64,000 nucleotides of DNA, taken from the NCBI RefSeq assembly GCF_031081985.1, contig NZ_JARWSK010000001.1, forward strand, positions 372,001-436,000. The letters run 5' to 3'. Positions 1 through 7,123 of the stretch are shown piece after piece (position 1 is the first letter of the stretch; every line of letters begins with the position of its first letter). The DNA is from Komagataeibacter xylinus (GTDB taxonomy: Bacteria > Pseudomonadota > Alphaproteobacteria > Acetobacterales > Acetobacteraceae). The notes under the pieces were generated by a model. That model was given only the letters and a program-made list of their open reading frames with translations, was not told the DNA's origin and made no database searches. Position numbers and translations under genes: made by a program.

Positions 1-234
1 CTGCCTGTTGCAGCGCTGTTTTTGATGGCGGCCCTCAATGGCATGTTGAGTATCTTTGTTCGTCCCAAGCAGGCTATGTGGCGCAATCGGGCCTATTTTG
101 AAAGGCATGCCCATGAACTGACAACAGTTTATGAGGATGATGAGCCACTCATATTGCTCAGCTGCGTTGTGCGCCTGCGCGGGCAATGCGCCATAGCGCA
201 GGACTATTTTGAAACAACGTTTTTCCAGTTATAG
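1..234 (+). CDS. partial ORF, unknown (5' end outside window)
   Basis: The frame is open from the first base to a TAG at 232-234, so this may be the last 77 residues of a gene that begins to the left. The first residues are hydrophobic (LPVAALFLMAALNGML) and could end a membrane segment; the rest is mixed and charged. I recognise no family. The downstream DNA turns AT-rich at once and holds a hairpin repeat, as expected after a gene end. It could equally be a chance open frame. Confidence 0.3.
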   Translation: MPVAALFLMAALNGMLSIFVRPKQAMWRNRAYFERHAHELTTVYEDDEPLILLSCVVRLRGQCAIAQDYFETTFFQL

Positions 235-287
235 GCATGTAATCGCAATAATATATTTTTTAAAAGCAGATTATTAATAAATAAAAA

Positions 288-330
288 AGTTTTTGGTTAA
301 GCTTTTTTCAAAAAGCTTCAAATCATGTCG
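288..330. repeat. intergenic AAGCTT hairpin repeat
   Basis: A perfect palindrome with arms AAGCTTTTT and AAAAAGCTT sits at 299-318, preceded by AAGTTTTTGG. The same word set (AAGTTTTTGG, GCTTTTT, AAAAAGC) recurs around 2330-2385, 22983-23037 and 62100-62180, so this looks like one copy of a dispersed intergenic repeat. It may also act as a terminator. The rest of 235-435 is AT-rich and shows no gene. Confidence 0.5.
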
Positions 331-435
331 CCTTATTTGAAGCAGGGGGGCACCTGAAAAAATTTATTATTTATCAATAAATTGGTTTCAAACAATCTAA
401 AAGAATTGCCAATCATAAAGTCCAAAAATATCGCT

Positions 436-915
436 TCAGAACGCAGCGCAGCCCGGTGTGATGACCAGCCCCACGGAATCCTGCCCGAAGCGCTGGCGAT
501 AGGTCTGGCGTATCGCCTCAAGCCGCAACCTGAGATCGGGAGTGAGAGGGGTTGCCACCCATATGATGCGCGAAGGTTCGCGTATGATGCGCCCGCTGTG
601 TTCATCCCGCCATTGTCCGGTCATGCGCAGGACCGAAAAACCGTCGGGAAAACGCGGGGTGACGACGTCACGCACAAAACGGGTCCAGTCATGCTGGCTG
701 ACATGGCTTCCATCAGGGCGGTTGAGACCAAACAGCAGCGAGACCTGCACCATTGGCGTTGCCTGCAATGTCGTGCAGGCGACCTGTAGCGGATCGGGGG
801 CAGGCATCTGTGGTGCGCCTGCGTGGCCGGGTTGGCACCATGCGACCGTACTGGCCACAATGGTGGCGGCAGGCAGGCACCATCGCCTTGAAAAAACAAT
901 GGGCTGGCAACTCAT
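436..915 (-). CDS. DUF3574 family secreted protein
   Basis: A 159-residue protein with an N-terminal signal-like stretch (basic start, then a hydrophobic run ending near AGA around residue 33), so probably periplasmic. The body carries the pattern typical of DUF3574: VSLLFGLNRPDG, DWTRFVRDVVTPRFPDG and TGQWRDEHSGRIIREPSR. The family is small and of unknown function, often annotated as a lipoprotein, but I see no clean lipobox here. It lies downstream of the VOC gene on the same strand, with a hairpin between them, so it is probably transcribed alone. Family call fairly sure; function unknown. Confidence 0.75.
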   Translation of the reverse strand: MSCQPIVFSRRWCLPAATIVASTVAWCQPGHAGAPQMPAPDPLQVACTTLQATPMVQVSLLFGLNRPDGSHVSQHDWTRFVRDVVTPRFPDGFSVLRMTGQWRDEHSGRIIREPSRIIWVATPLTPDLRLRLEAIRQTYRQRFGQDSVGLVITPGCAAF

Positions 916-972
916 GGTCTGTATTCGTCCTGCCCGTTATGGGGCGTAGCGCAGTAGAAAGATTCAAAAGAA

Positions 973-996
973 CGCCGCCTTTCAAAAAAAGCGGCG
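973..996 (-). terminator. hairpin between VOC and DUF3574 genes
   Basis: Arms CGCCGC (973-978) and GCGGCG (991-996) enclose a CTTTCAAAAAAA loop. Read on the minus strand it follows the VOC stop codon by about 20 bases and is followed by a T-rich stretch (TTCTTTTG). It resembles a variant of the intergenic repeat at 2345 and 62117. Confidence 0.5.
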
Positions 997-1015
997 CCCG
1001 ATAAGCTGGCCGGGA

Positions 1016-1399
1016 TCAGGACTGGACGCGATAAAGCGCACACAGCTTGTTGCCGGTCGGGTCGCGCAGATAGGCCAGGTACAGGTCGCCATTGGGCATG
1101 TGGCGGATGCCCGGCGGGTCTTCGCAGGTGGTGCCGCCATTGGCCACGCCCGCGGCATGCCATGCATCGATGACTTCAGGCGAGGGGGCGGCAAAGCCGA
1201 TCGTGCCCCCGTTGGCGGCCGTGGCGGGCTGGCCGTTGACCGGCTTCGTTACGAGGAAAAAACCCGTATCGCCATTATAGACCAGTTTGCCCCTGGCATT
1301 GACGGTGGCGGCGGGCACGCCAAGGGTTGCAAATATGCTATCGTAGAATTTCTTCGCGGCTTCAATGTCGTTTGCGCCAACGGCAATATGGCTGAACAT
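1016..1399 (-). CDS. VOC family (glyoxalase-like) protein
   Basis: I take the ATG at 1399 as start because AGGGAGA lies just upstream; this gives 127 residues and the usual VOC beginning MFSHIAVGANDIEAAKKFYD. The single vicinal-oxygen-chelate domain spans the protein: an early His (residue 4), GFFLVTKPVNG in the middle, and a C-terminal DLYLAYLRDPTGNKLCALYR segment that normally supplies the metal-binding Glu/His region. Family members include glyoxalase I-like lyases, dioxygenases and drug-binding proteins, so the substrate cannot be read. A longer start at 1438 exists but has no good ribosome site. Confidence 0.85.
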   Translation of the reverse strand: MFSHIAVGANDIEAAKKFYDSIFATLGVPAATVNARGKLVYNGDTGFFLVTKPVNGQPATAANGGTIGFAAPSPEVIDAWHAAGVANGGTTCEDPPGIRHMPNGDLYLAYLRDPTGNKLCALYRVQS

Positions 1400-1600
1400 G
1401 CATTTTCTCCCTGAACGATAATAGTCCGGGGCAATCATGGCACGGCGTGCTGCGGGCCGACAACCGCCCCAACGCGATGCGCGTCGTAACGATGGGAATA
1501 GTCATGGACCCCGCATGCCATTTTTTGTAACATTCCGCCCAGGCCCGGATATCCGGGCCACGGAATACATGACAGACAGATTGCTCTGAAAAGGGAAACC

Positions 1601-2293
1601 ATGCGTTTTATCGCTTCACTGGCCGCCGTGGCGGGACTGCTCGCTGCACCACTGGGTGCCCACGCGGCATCGGTGCATACGGATTGGGAAAAGTTCAAGG
1701 CCACCCGTGCGTTCAATCATCTCTCGGCTGATGGGCAGCGCGCCATGCTCGACGTGCTCAACGCCAAGCAGGTGCTCGATGCAGGCCAGACCGATGCCGC
1801 CATTCCCGCGCTGTATGACGCGACCAAGCGCCTGACCGCCGCAGGCAAGGCCAGCACGCAGTTCATCGCCGCCGAAACCAGCCTTCACCCCGCCCCGCAG
1901 CACCCGGCGGCCCCTGGCCATGTGGCTGGCACCACGCCCGTGACCTGGATTCCGGTTGGCGGTGAAATCATTGGCAGCGAGACACTGGCCCCCGAGAAGA
2001 AGGCCGCCATTGCTACCGCCAACACCCAGCTCAAGGCAGGCCAGACCAAACAGGCTGCGCAGACGCTGCAGGTCGTGGGCGAGGATGCCGATTTCATCAT
2101 GGCGCTGACCGCCCTTGAACCCACGCAGGGGGCGATTAACCGCGCCACCGTCTTTACTGAGGCCCGTCACCCGCAGGAGGCTTCCGCAGCCCTCCAGCAG
2201 GTGCTTGATAACGTCGTATTCATCTCGGAAGATGTGTCCGAGACGCTGGCCCCTCCCGGCGCCAAGGCCCCGGCGGCACCTGCGCAGAAATAA
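1601..2293 (+). CDS. YfdX family stress protein
   Basis: A 230-residue exported protein: residues 1-22 form a clean signal peptide ending GAHA. The mature part alternates Ala/Gln/Lys-rich helices (ALYDATKRLTAAGKAS, IATANTQLKAGQTKQAAQ, ALTALEPTQGAINRATV), the pattern of the YfdX domain. In enterobacteria yfdX lies in an acid-inducible locus, so a role in periplasmic acid stress is plausible for an acetic acid producer; that is inference. The gene stands alone, with a strong hairpin repeat about 50 bases after its stop. Confidence 0.8.
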   Translation: MRFIASLAAVAGLLAAPLGAHAASVHTDWEKFKATRAFNHLSADGQRAMLDVLNAKQVLDAGQTDAAIPALYDATKRLTAAGKASTQFIAAETSLHPAPQHPAAPGHVAGTTPVTWIPVGGEIIGSETLAPEKKAAIATANTQLKAGQTKQAAQTLQVVGEDADFIMALTALEPTQGAINRATVFTEARHPQEASAALQQVLDNVVFISEDVSETLAPPGAKAPAAPAQK

Positions 2294-2344
2294 CCTGCTC
2301 CGGATGTAAAGGCCGTTTGGATCATTAAGATAAAGTTTCTGGGT

Positions 2345-2368
2345 GCCGCCTTTTTTCAAAAAGGCGGC
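2345..2368. terminator. bidirectional hairpin, intergenic repeat copy
   Basis: An 11-bp perfect stem, GCCGCCTTTTT against AAAAAGGCGGC, with a 2-base loop. It sits between the convergent yfdX-like gene (ends 2293) and the membrane protein gene (ends 2408), where a two-way terminator is expected. The surrounding GGGTGCCGCC...GGCGGCATTA is identical to the copy at 62117-62140. Confidence 0.75.
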
Positions 2369-2407
2369 ATTACTTTTGAAACGCTCAAGCCCCAAAGGCC
2401 AGGGTGG

Positions 2408-2878
2408 TTATTCCTCCCCGCCACCCACCTTTTTCTTTTCACGCTCGGCATCCACGCTCATGCGCTGGAATGCCCCAAGCGCAAGAACAATGAAGGTAGC
2501 CACCACCAGCAGGCTGGCAGGGTAGAGAATGGCAGCCGGTTCGCTTGTACTGGTCTCGAAAACGCCAACCAGCCCCTCAATGAACACCGCAATGATAATT
2601 GTGGTGATGAACTTGGTCAGGCTGGCCCGTGCCTCGCCCAGGCTTTTCTTGCCGCTGGTCTGGATTACTTCTTCTTCCACGAAGTATTTGGCCACGTCAA
2701 ATACCGCCACCGCAATCACGACATAGCTGATGGCCTGCAATATGGCGTTGCGCCCCATATGCCATGATTGCCCCAGCGCCCTGAGCAGGTCGAACATGCC
2801 AAATGTCAGCAGGAAGAGGGCCAGCATCATGAGCAGCAGGCTGGCGCAGGCAAAGGCGAGGCGGGACAGGTGTTGCAT
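2408..2878 (-). CDS. small integral membrane protein, unknown family
   Basis: The ATG at 2878 is preferred over 2995 because AAAGAGA precedes it and the protein then starts directly with a membrane helix; this gives 156 residues. Four hydrophobic segments are visible: residues about 7-30, 45-65, 85-108 and 118-138. Between segments two and three lies a charged loop, KYFVEEEVIQTSGKKS, and the C-terminus is very charged (DAEREKKKVGGGEE), probably cytoplasmic. I do not recognise a named family. It ends against the hairpin at 2345-2368, shared with the convergent YfdX gene. Confidence 0.65.
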   Translation of the reverse strand: MQHLSRLAFACASLLLMMLALFLLTFGMFDLLRALGQSWHMGRNAILQAISYVVIAVAVFDVAKYFVEEEVIQTSGKKSLGEARASLTKFITTIIIAVFIEGLVGVFETSTSEPAAILYPASLLVVATFIVLALGAFQRMSVDAEREKKKVGGGEE

Positions 2879-3185
2879 GTTTCTCTTTATCCTGATGCGG
2901 TAGCCCACGGGCATGGACTTCCTATCGCATGGTGCGGAGACGGGTTGCGGGCAAAGTTGGGGCTGCCGCTTCGCTTTATTATGGATCTGGCCCATATGAG
3001 GCGTTTCTGGTCCTGAATATTTATTTTTTATTTTCCACGGTCATGCCGAAACCGCCTGCCGGTTGCCCCGTTGAACCCACCACAGCGCATATTGCCGGGA
3101 TTGCTTTCTCACCACGGCCCCATGAGGCGGCGAGAAAAAACAAGGATTCCGTATCCGTGCTGTAATCTGAAAAAGGTGAATGATC
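2879..3185. other. intergenic region, divergent promoters
   Basis: About 307 bases between a minus-strand membrane protein and the plus-strand KGG protein, so it should hold both promoters. A short AT-rich patch (TATTTATTTTTTATTTT near 3019-3035) is the only obvious feature. I see no gene or clear operator. Confidence 0.4.
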
Positions 3186-3560
3186 ATGGCTTATCGCATT
3201 CCCATGCAAGAACGCACCCGTACTGCCTCCTTCGCACCGGCTGACAGCCGGGGCGGTGGGGGTGCCGGGCATAATCCCGGCAACTTCGCCAATGACCGCA
3301 AGAAAGCCTCCGAGGCGGGGCACAAGGGTGGCCAGCACAGTTCGGGCAATTTTGCCAAGGACCCCGAGCGCGCAGCCGAAGCGGGCCATAAGGGGGGCGA
3401 GCACAGCCCCGGCAATTTTGCCCATGACCCGGCAAGGGCCGCCGAGGCAGGCCACAAGGGCGGCCAGCACAGTGACGGCAATTTTGCCAAGGACCCCGAA
3501 CGTGCGGCGGAAGCCGGGCGCAAGGGCGGCCAGCATAGCCACGATCACGATAAGTCCTGA
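3186..3560 (+). CDS. KGG-repeat stress protein
   Basis: A 124-residue, very hydrophilic protein with four tandem 22-residue repeats of the form GNFAxDPxRAAEAGHKGGQH, each ending in the KGG signature of the KGG (stress-induced, GsiB/ConB-like) family. Such proteins are intrinsically disordered, glycine- and charge-rich, and linked to desiccation or general stress. The second ATG (3186) is chosen since AGGTG lies 7 bases before it, whereas it is almost touching the ATG at 3180. A His/Asp-rich tail (HSHDHDKS) ends the protein. It lies just upstream of a DUF4142 gene, with about 100 bases between them. Confidence 0.85.
   Translation: MAYRIPMQERTRTASFAPADSRGGGGAGHNPGNFANDRKKASEAGHKGGQHSSGNFAKDPERAAEAGHKGGEHSPGNFAHDPARAAEAGHKGGQHSDGNFAKDPERAAEAGRKGGQHSHDHDKS
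3279..3542 (+). repeat. four tandem 66-bp coding repeats
   Basis: Units start at 3279, 3345, 3411 and 3477, each exactly 66 bp and in frame, each beginning GGC AA(C/T) TT(C/T) GCC. They encode the KGG repeats. Units 2 and 4 are nearly identical, while unit 1 is the most diverged, which suggests internal duplication. Confidence 0.9.
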
Positions 3561-3658
3561 CTGATGCGGGGGCGCGGAATCCCTGCCGGGTTCCGCCTCC
3601 TGTCATTGCCCGGCGGGGCCGGGATAACACGGATTTCTGATCCATCTGGAGCAAAACA

Positions 3659-4192
3659 ATGAAAAAAAGCATGATGGTGATACTCGGGCTGATCGCCTGC
3701 GTGCCCGCGCCGGTCCTGGCCCAGTCCATACCCGAAAAGGCAGGCATCAATTCGCTGATGGGTGTTGCGCCCCGCACGGAGGACTTCATCAAGATTGCCA
3801 CTATCAGCGACATGTTCGAGATCCAGTCCAGCGAACTGGCATTGCAGGGCAACGACCCCAAGCTGGCCGCCTTTGCCAACCGGATGATAGAAGACCACAA
3901 GAAAACATCCGCTGCCCTGAAAGACCTCCTCCAGAGCAGTAACGTGCAGGTCAGTCCGCCCACTGGCATTGACGAGGCGCATCAGGACAAGCTCGATCAC
4001 CTCAAGACCCTGCATGGCCGCGACTTCGCCCTGCAGTACCGCGCCGACCAGATCGCGGGGCATGAAGATGCCGTCTCGCTCTTCCGCCGTTACGCGCAGA
4101 GCGGTGATAACGCAGCCCTCAAGACATGGGCAGGCAATACATTGCCCACGCTTGAAAACCACCTGCAGATGGCCAAGGATCTGCCCCAGTAA
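3659..4192 (+). CDS. DUF4142 domain secreted protein
   Basis: A 177-residue protein with a signal peptide (residues 1-21, ending VLAQ). The mature part fits DUF4142, a ferritin-like four-helix domain: FIKIATISDMFEIQSSELAL, AFANRMIEDHKKTSAALKD, LQYRADQIAGHEDAVSLFRR and a final ENHLQMAKDL helix. The family is common in periplasms of proteobacteria and described only as a putative outer membrane protein; its function is unknown. Start ATG at 3659 has GGAGC upstream. Its neighbours (KGG protein, YfdX) suggest a general stress setting. Confidence 0.85.
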   Translation: MKKSMMVILGLIACVPAPVLAQSIPEKAGINSLMGVAPRTEDFIKIATISDMFEIQSSELALQGNDPKLAAFANRMIEDHKKTSAALKDLLQSSNVQVSPPTGIDEAHQDKLDHLKTLHGRDFALQYRADQIAGHEDAVSLFRRYAQSGDNAALKTWAGNTLPTLENHLQMAKDLPQ

Positions 4193-4315
4193 ACACCTAA
4201 GTAAAGAAACCTAGGTAAAAAAAACCTCGGTCAAAACCCCCGGTAAAACATCAGGCACGCGCTTTTCCTGTTCGGGAGGCAGCCTGTATCAACGTCTGCC
4301 AAGGGAGTGTTTCCG

Positions 4316-4501
4316 ATGCAATACGGTCAAGACAAACAGTTGCGCGGTGGGGCGGCGAGCGACCCGCGCCGTGATACGCCCCTCGCCACCCCGGCGGAAA
4401 AGCGGCATGTCTTTATTGTGGGGGGCATGGTGGTGTTTTTTGTAACGCTTATCGTGCTGACATGCCTTTTCGCGCCCCATATCCCGCTGCCACGGTTCTG
4501 A
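4316..4501 (+). CDS. small single-pass membrane protein
   Basis: A 61-residue protein. AAGGGA nine bases before the ATG at 4316 favours that start over the in-frame GTG at 4307. Residues 1-30 are hydrophilic, then one helix follows (VFIVGGMVVFFVTLIVLTCL) and a short tail. No family recognised. A GC-rich hairpin follows 20 bases after the stop. Confidence 0.55.
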   Translation: MQYGQDKQLRGGAASDPRRDTPLATPAEKRHVFIVGGMVVFFVTLIVLTCLFAPHIPLPRF

Positions 4502-4520
4502 TCGTGGCAGCCTTGGCTGT

Positions 4521-4551
4521 AAAGCCGCCTTTTTTCAATCAGGGCGGCTTT
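4521..4551. terminator. hairpin between convergent genes
   Basis: Arms AAAGCCGCC (4521-4529) and GGCGGCTTT (4543-4551), 9 bp, with a T-rich loop. It follows the small membrane protein and overlaps the very end of the minus-strand gene at 4550, so it can serve both. It is related in sequence to the intergenic repeat family. Confidence 0.6.
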
Positions 4552-5206
4552 ATCCTTCCTGTCCAAGCCGGCTGGCTTCAGGGTCAAAGGCAATGTCGTT
4601 CCACGCTGTATCGAACCGCCATCCGGGCGGCAGGGCCAGATACCGCGCAAGCTCAGGCCGTGCCGCGGTGACATGACAGGCGTGGACGGTTTTCAGGCTG
4701 GCGATGTCATCATCATAGCGGTCGGTGGTGATCCACCAGCCTGACATATGGGGTGGGGACGCATAGCGCACGCCCTGTACTTCATCGCCCTCATAAACCC
4801 CATCGGAGATGACGATCAACTGTTCGGGCCCAGGCGGGGTGAACACGGCCTGTACGCTGCGGCAGGTGGCGTGCTGTTCTTCCCAGTAGGTCACGCAGGC
4901 ATCCACGCCGCTCTGTTCCTCCAGCCCGAAGGTGGGGCAGGCGGGCACGGGTTCATGAAAATCAAGGTAGCCGTCAGCCGCAAGCGCGCCACACGTGGCC
5001 CAGTAGCCGTAACGGATCGGGTCGTCCGGTTCTATGGGCCTGTGTTTTATGGTGATGCGCTCGATGGCGTGGCACAGGAAGTTTTCACACCCGGCAAGCA
5101 GGCGGGGCTGCGATACGGTGGCGCGTAATTCATGGCCGTTACTGTCGAGCAGTCCCGATGTGTGCAGGCTCAGGCCGTTTTTGATGATTTTTATGGTTGC
5201 GGTCAT
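4550..5206 (-). CDS. hypothetical protein, Imm33-like C-terminus (tentative)
   Basis: A soluble 218-residue protein without signal or membrane segment. The C-terminal third (SDGVYEGDEVQGVRYASPP, GWWITTDRYDDDIASLK, HVTAARPELARYLALPPGWRF) resembles the domain I know from Imm33-like immunity proteins; the N-terminal part, with several Cys residues, I do not recognise. Immunity proteins of this kind normally neutralise a contact-dependent or type VI toxin, but no toxin gene is next to it. It lies divergently from glgA with 225 bases between. Family call tentative, from memory of the motif pattern. Confidence 0.55.
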   Translation of the reverse strand: MTATIKIIKNGLSLHTSGLLDSNGHELRATVSQPRLLAGCENFLCHAIERITIKHRPIEPDDPIRYGYWATCGALAADGYLDFHEPVPACPTFGLEEQSGVDACVTYWEEQHATCRSVQAVFTPPGPEQLIVISDGVYEGDEVQGVRYASPPHMSGWWITTDRYDDDIASLKTVHACHVTAARPELARYLALPPGWRFDTAWNDIAFDPEASRLGQEG

Positions 5207-5358
5207 ATCCTGCCATTTGCATGTGGTGCCCTGTTGGGGACAATAATAACCACATCCGTATATATTGCAAATAATGACATGAAATTGCCACTTTTATTAA
5301 ACCGGGCAAGTAAAACGACTCCATGGACAGGATCACTTAACCGTGTGGGTGAGACTAG

Positions 5359-5372
5359 GGGTTTAATAACCC
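5359..5372. promoter_or_regulatory. GGGTT-TAAT-AACCC palindrome upstream of glgA
   Basis: A perfect 14-base inverted repeat, GGGTT TAAT AACCC, 60 bases before the glgA start. TTAACC words flank it on both sides (5337-5342 and 5374-5379). It could be an operator of the glycogen/trehalose operon or a weak hairpin in the leader. No regulator is identified. Confidence 0.3.
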
Positions 5373-5431
5373 GTTAACCGATACAGATCCAGAAATGGCA
5401 CCGGTTTCTCCTCCTGCAAGGAAACAGGCCG

Positions 5432-7066
5432 ATGATGAATGCGGTTACGCCTTTTTCAACCCCGATCCGCCTGCTTTCAGTCGCGGCAGAGATGTTTCCC
5501 TTCGTCAAGACCGGCGGGCTGGGCGATGTGGTGGGTTCCCTGCCACACGCGCTGGCCCCTTATGGCGTGGAGGTGACAACCCTGCTGCCCGGCTACCCCG
5601 CCGTCATGGCGGCATTGCCTGCGCGCGTGTCCGTCATGCACCATCCTGACCTGCTGGGGCACGAGGCCACGCTGTGGTCGGCCCATGTGGCCGGGCTGGA
5701 CCTGCTGGTGCTTGACGTGCCCGCCCTGTTTGATCGTCCTGGCAACCCCTATCTCGGCCCCGAGGGGCAGGACTGGCCCGATAACGGCATCCGTTTCGCC
5801 ACCCTTGCCCGCATGGCGGCGGATATTGCCTCAGGCCGCACGCCGCACCCGCGCCCCGACCTTGTGCAGGCGCATGACTGGCAGGCCGGGCTTACCGCAG
5901 CCTACCTGCATCATGACCAGCAGGCGGCTGAACGTGGCGGCCTGCCCGTGGTCACCCGCGTGCCGGTGGTCCAGACCATCCACAACCTTGCTTTTCAGGG
6001 GCGGTTTCCCGCCGGGTGCCTGACCGAATTCGGCCTCCCACCCGAGGCGTTCTCGGTCGAGGGATGCGAGTGCTATGGGGCCATCAGCTTCCTCAAGGCG
6101 GGGCTGTACCATGCCGATCGCATCACCACCGTCTCGCCATCCTATGCGCAGGAAATCCAGACGCCCGAAGGCGGCATGGGCCTCGATGGCCTGCTGCGCC
6201 ATCGCAGCGACCGGCTGGAGGGCATTCTCAACGGCATCAGCACCGACACATGGAACCCGGCCTCCGACCCGGCAGTGCATTTTCCCTACATGGTGGGCGA
6301 TACCGTGGGCCGCGCGCCCAACAAGCGCGACCTGCAGGCCGAATTCGGCCTGTGGGCTGACCCCGATGCCTTTGTGGTGGGCGTGGTCAGCCGCCTGACC
6401 GCGCAGAAGGGTATCGACCTTCTGGCTGACGTGACCCCGCGCCTGCTGGAAGGCAACACCCAGCTTATCGTTGTGGGCGAGGGCGACCGCGAGATCGAGC
6501 GCCGCCTCGCTGGCCTGCAACGCCAGTTTCCCGGCCGGTTCGCCTGCCATCTCGGCTATAGTGAATTCCTTGGCCACCGCCTGCCTTCGGCGGTTGATGC
6601 GCTGCTCATTCCCTCGCGCTTCGAGCCCTGCGGGCTGACCCAGCTTGGCGCGCTGCGTTATGGCGCGGTGCCGATTGCCGCCCGCGTGGGCGGCCTGGCC
6701 GACACCATTGTCAACGCCAATCCCGCAGCCGTGGTCCAGGGCGCTGCGACGGGTTTCCTGTTCACGCCCGTTGATGGCGAGACCCTGCTCGCTACCGTGG
6801 CGCGCGCGCGCCAGCTCTATCGGCGCAACCGCCGCATGTGGCGCCAGCTCCAGCTTACGGGTGCGGCCTATGACGTGTCATGGAACGACAAGGCCGCCCA
6901 TTATGTCAGGCTGTTTGCCGAGATGCTGGGCCTTGATGCGGGCGGCCGGGCGGATTCAAACGTGATCAGCCTGCCAGCAGGCCAACGTGGCCTGCGTGAG
7001 GGCCGCAGGCGGCGCATTGCGCGCAGGCCGCCCCGCCTGTCACGCGCGCTGGCCGTTCCCCATTGA
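5432..7066 (+). CDS. glgA: glycogen synthase (ADP-glucose type)
   Basis: Transfers glucose from ADP-glucose to the non-reducing end of an alpha-1,4-glucan. The N-terminal half carries the donor-binding signature KTGGLGDVVGSLP (about residues 26-38) within LLSVAAEMFPFVKTGG. The C-terminal GT-B half shows VVSRLTAQKGIDLL and IPSRFEPCGLTQLGALRYG with the catalytic Glu. At 544 residues it is longer than the usual 480; the extra lies at the C-terminus, which is very basic (GLREGRRRRIARRPPR). First gene of a six-gene operon; AAGGA precedes the ATG. No glgC for making ADP-glucose is in the window. Confidence 0.96.
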   Translation: MMNAVTPFSTPIRLLSVAAEMFPFVKTGGLGDVVGSLPHALAPYGVEVTTLLPGYPAVMAALPARVSVMHHPDLLGHEATLWSAHVAGLDLLVLDVPALFDRPGNPYLGPEGQDWPDNGIRFATLARMAADIASGRTPHPRPDLVQAHDWQAGLTAAYLHHDQQAAERGGLPVVTRVPVVQTIHNLAFQGRFPAGCLTEFGLPPEAFSVEGCECYGAISFLKAGLYHADRITTVSPSYAQEIQTPEGGMGLDGLLRHRSDRLEGILNGISTDTWNPASDPAVHFPYMVGDTVGRAPNKRDLQAEFGLWADPDAFVVGVVSRLTAQKGIDLLADVTPRLLEGNTQLIVVGEGDREIERRLAGLQRQFPGRFACHLGYSEFLGHRLPSAVDALLIPSRFEPCGLTQLGALRYGAVPIAARVGGLADTIVNANPAAVVQGAATGFLFTPVDGETLLATVARARQLYRRNRRMWRQLQLTGAAYDVSWNDKAAHYVRLFAEMLGLDAGGRADSNVISLPAGQRGLREGRRRRIARRPPRLSRALAVPH

Positions 7067-7123
7067 TGCGTCTGGCCCCCAACGTTCACAGCCAAACCCC
7101 TACAGCACAGTAAAGGCCCCGGC

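Noticed and set aside
3279-3542. CRISPR-like regular repeats
   Set aside because: The 66-bp units are contiguous, in frame and encode the KGG protein repeats; there are no spacers.
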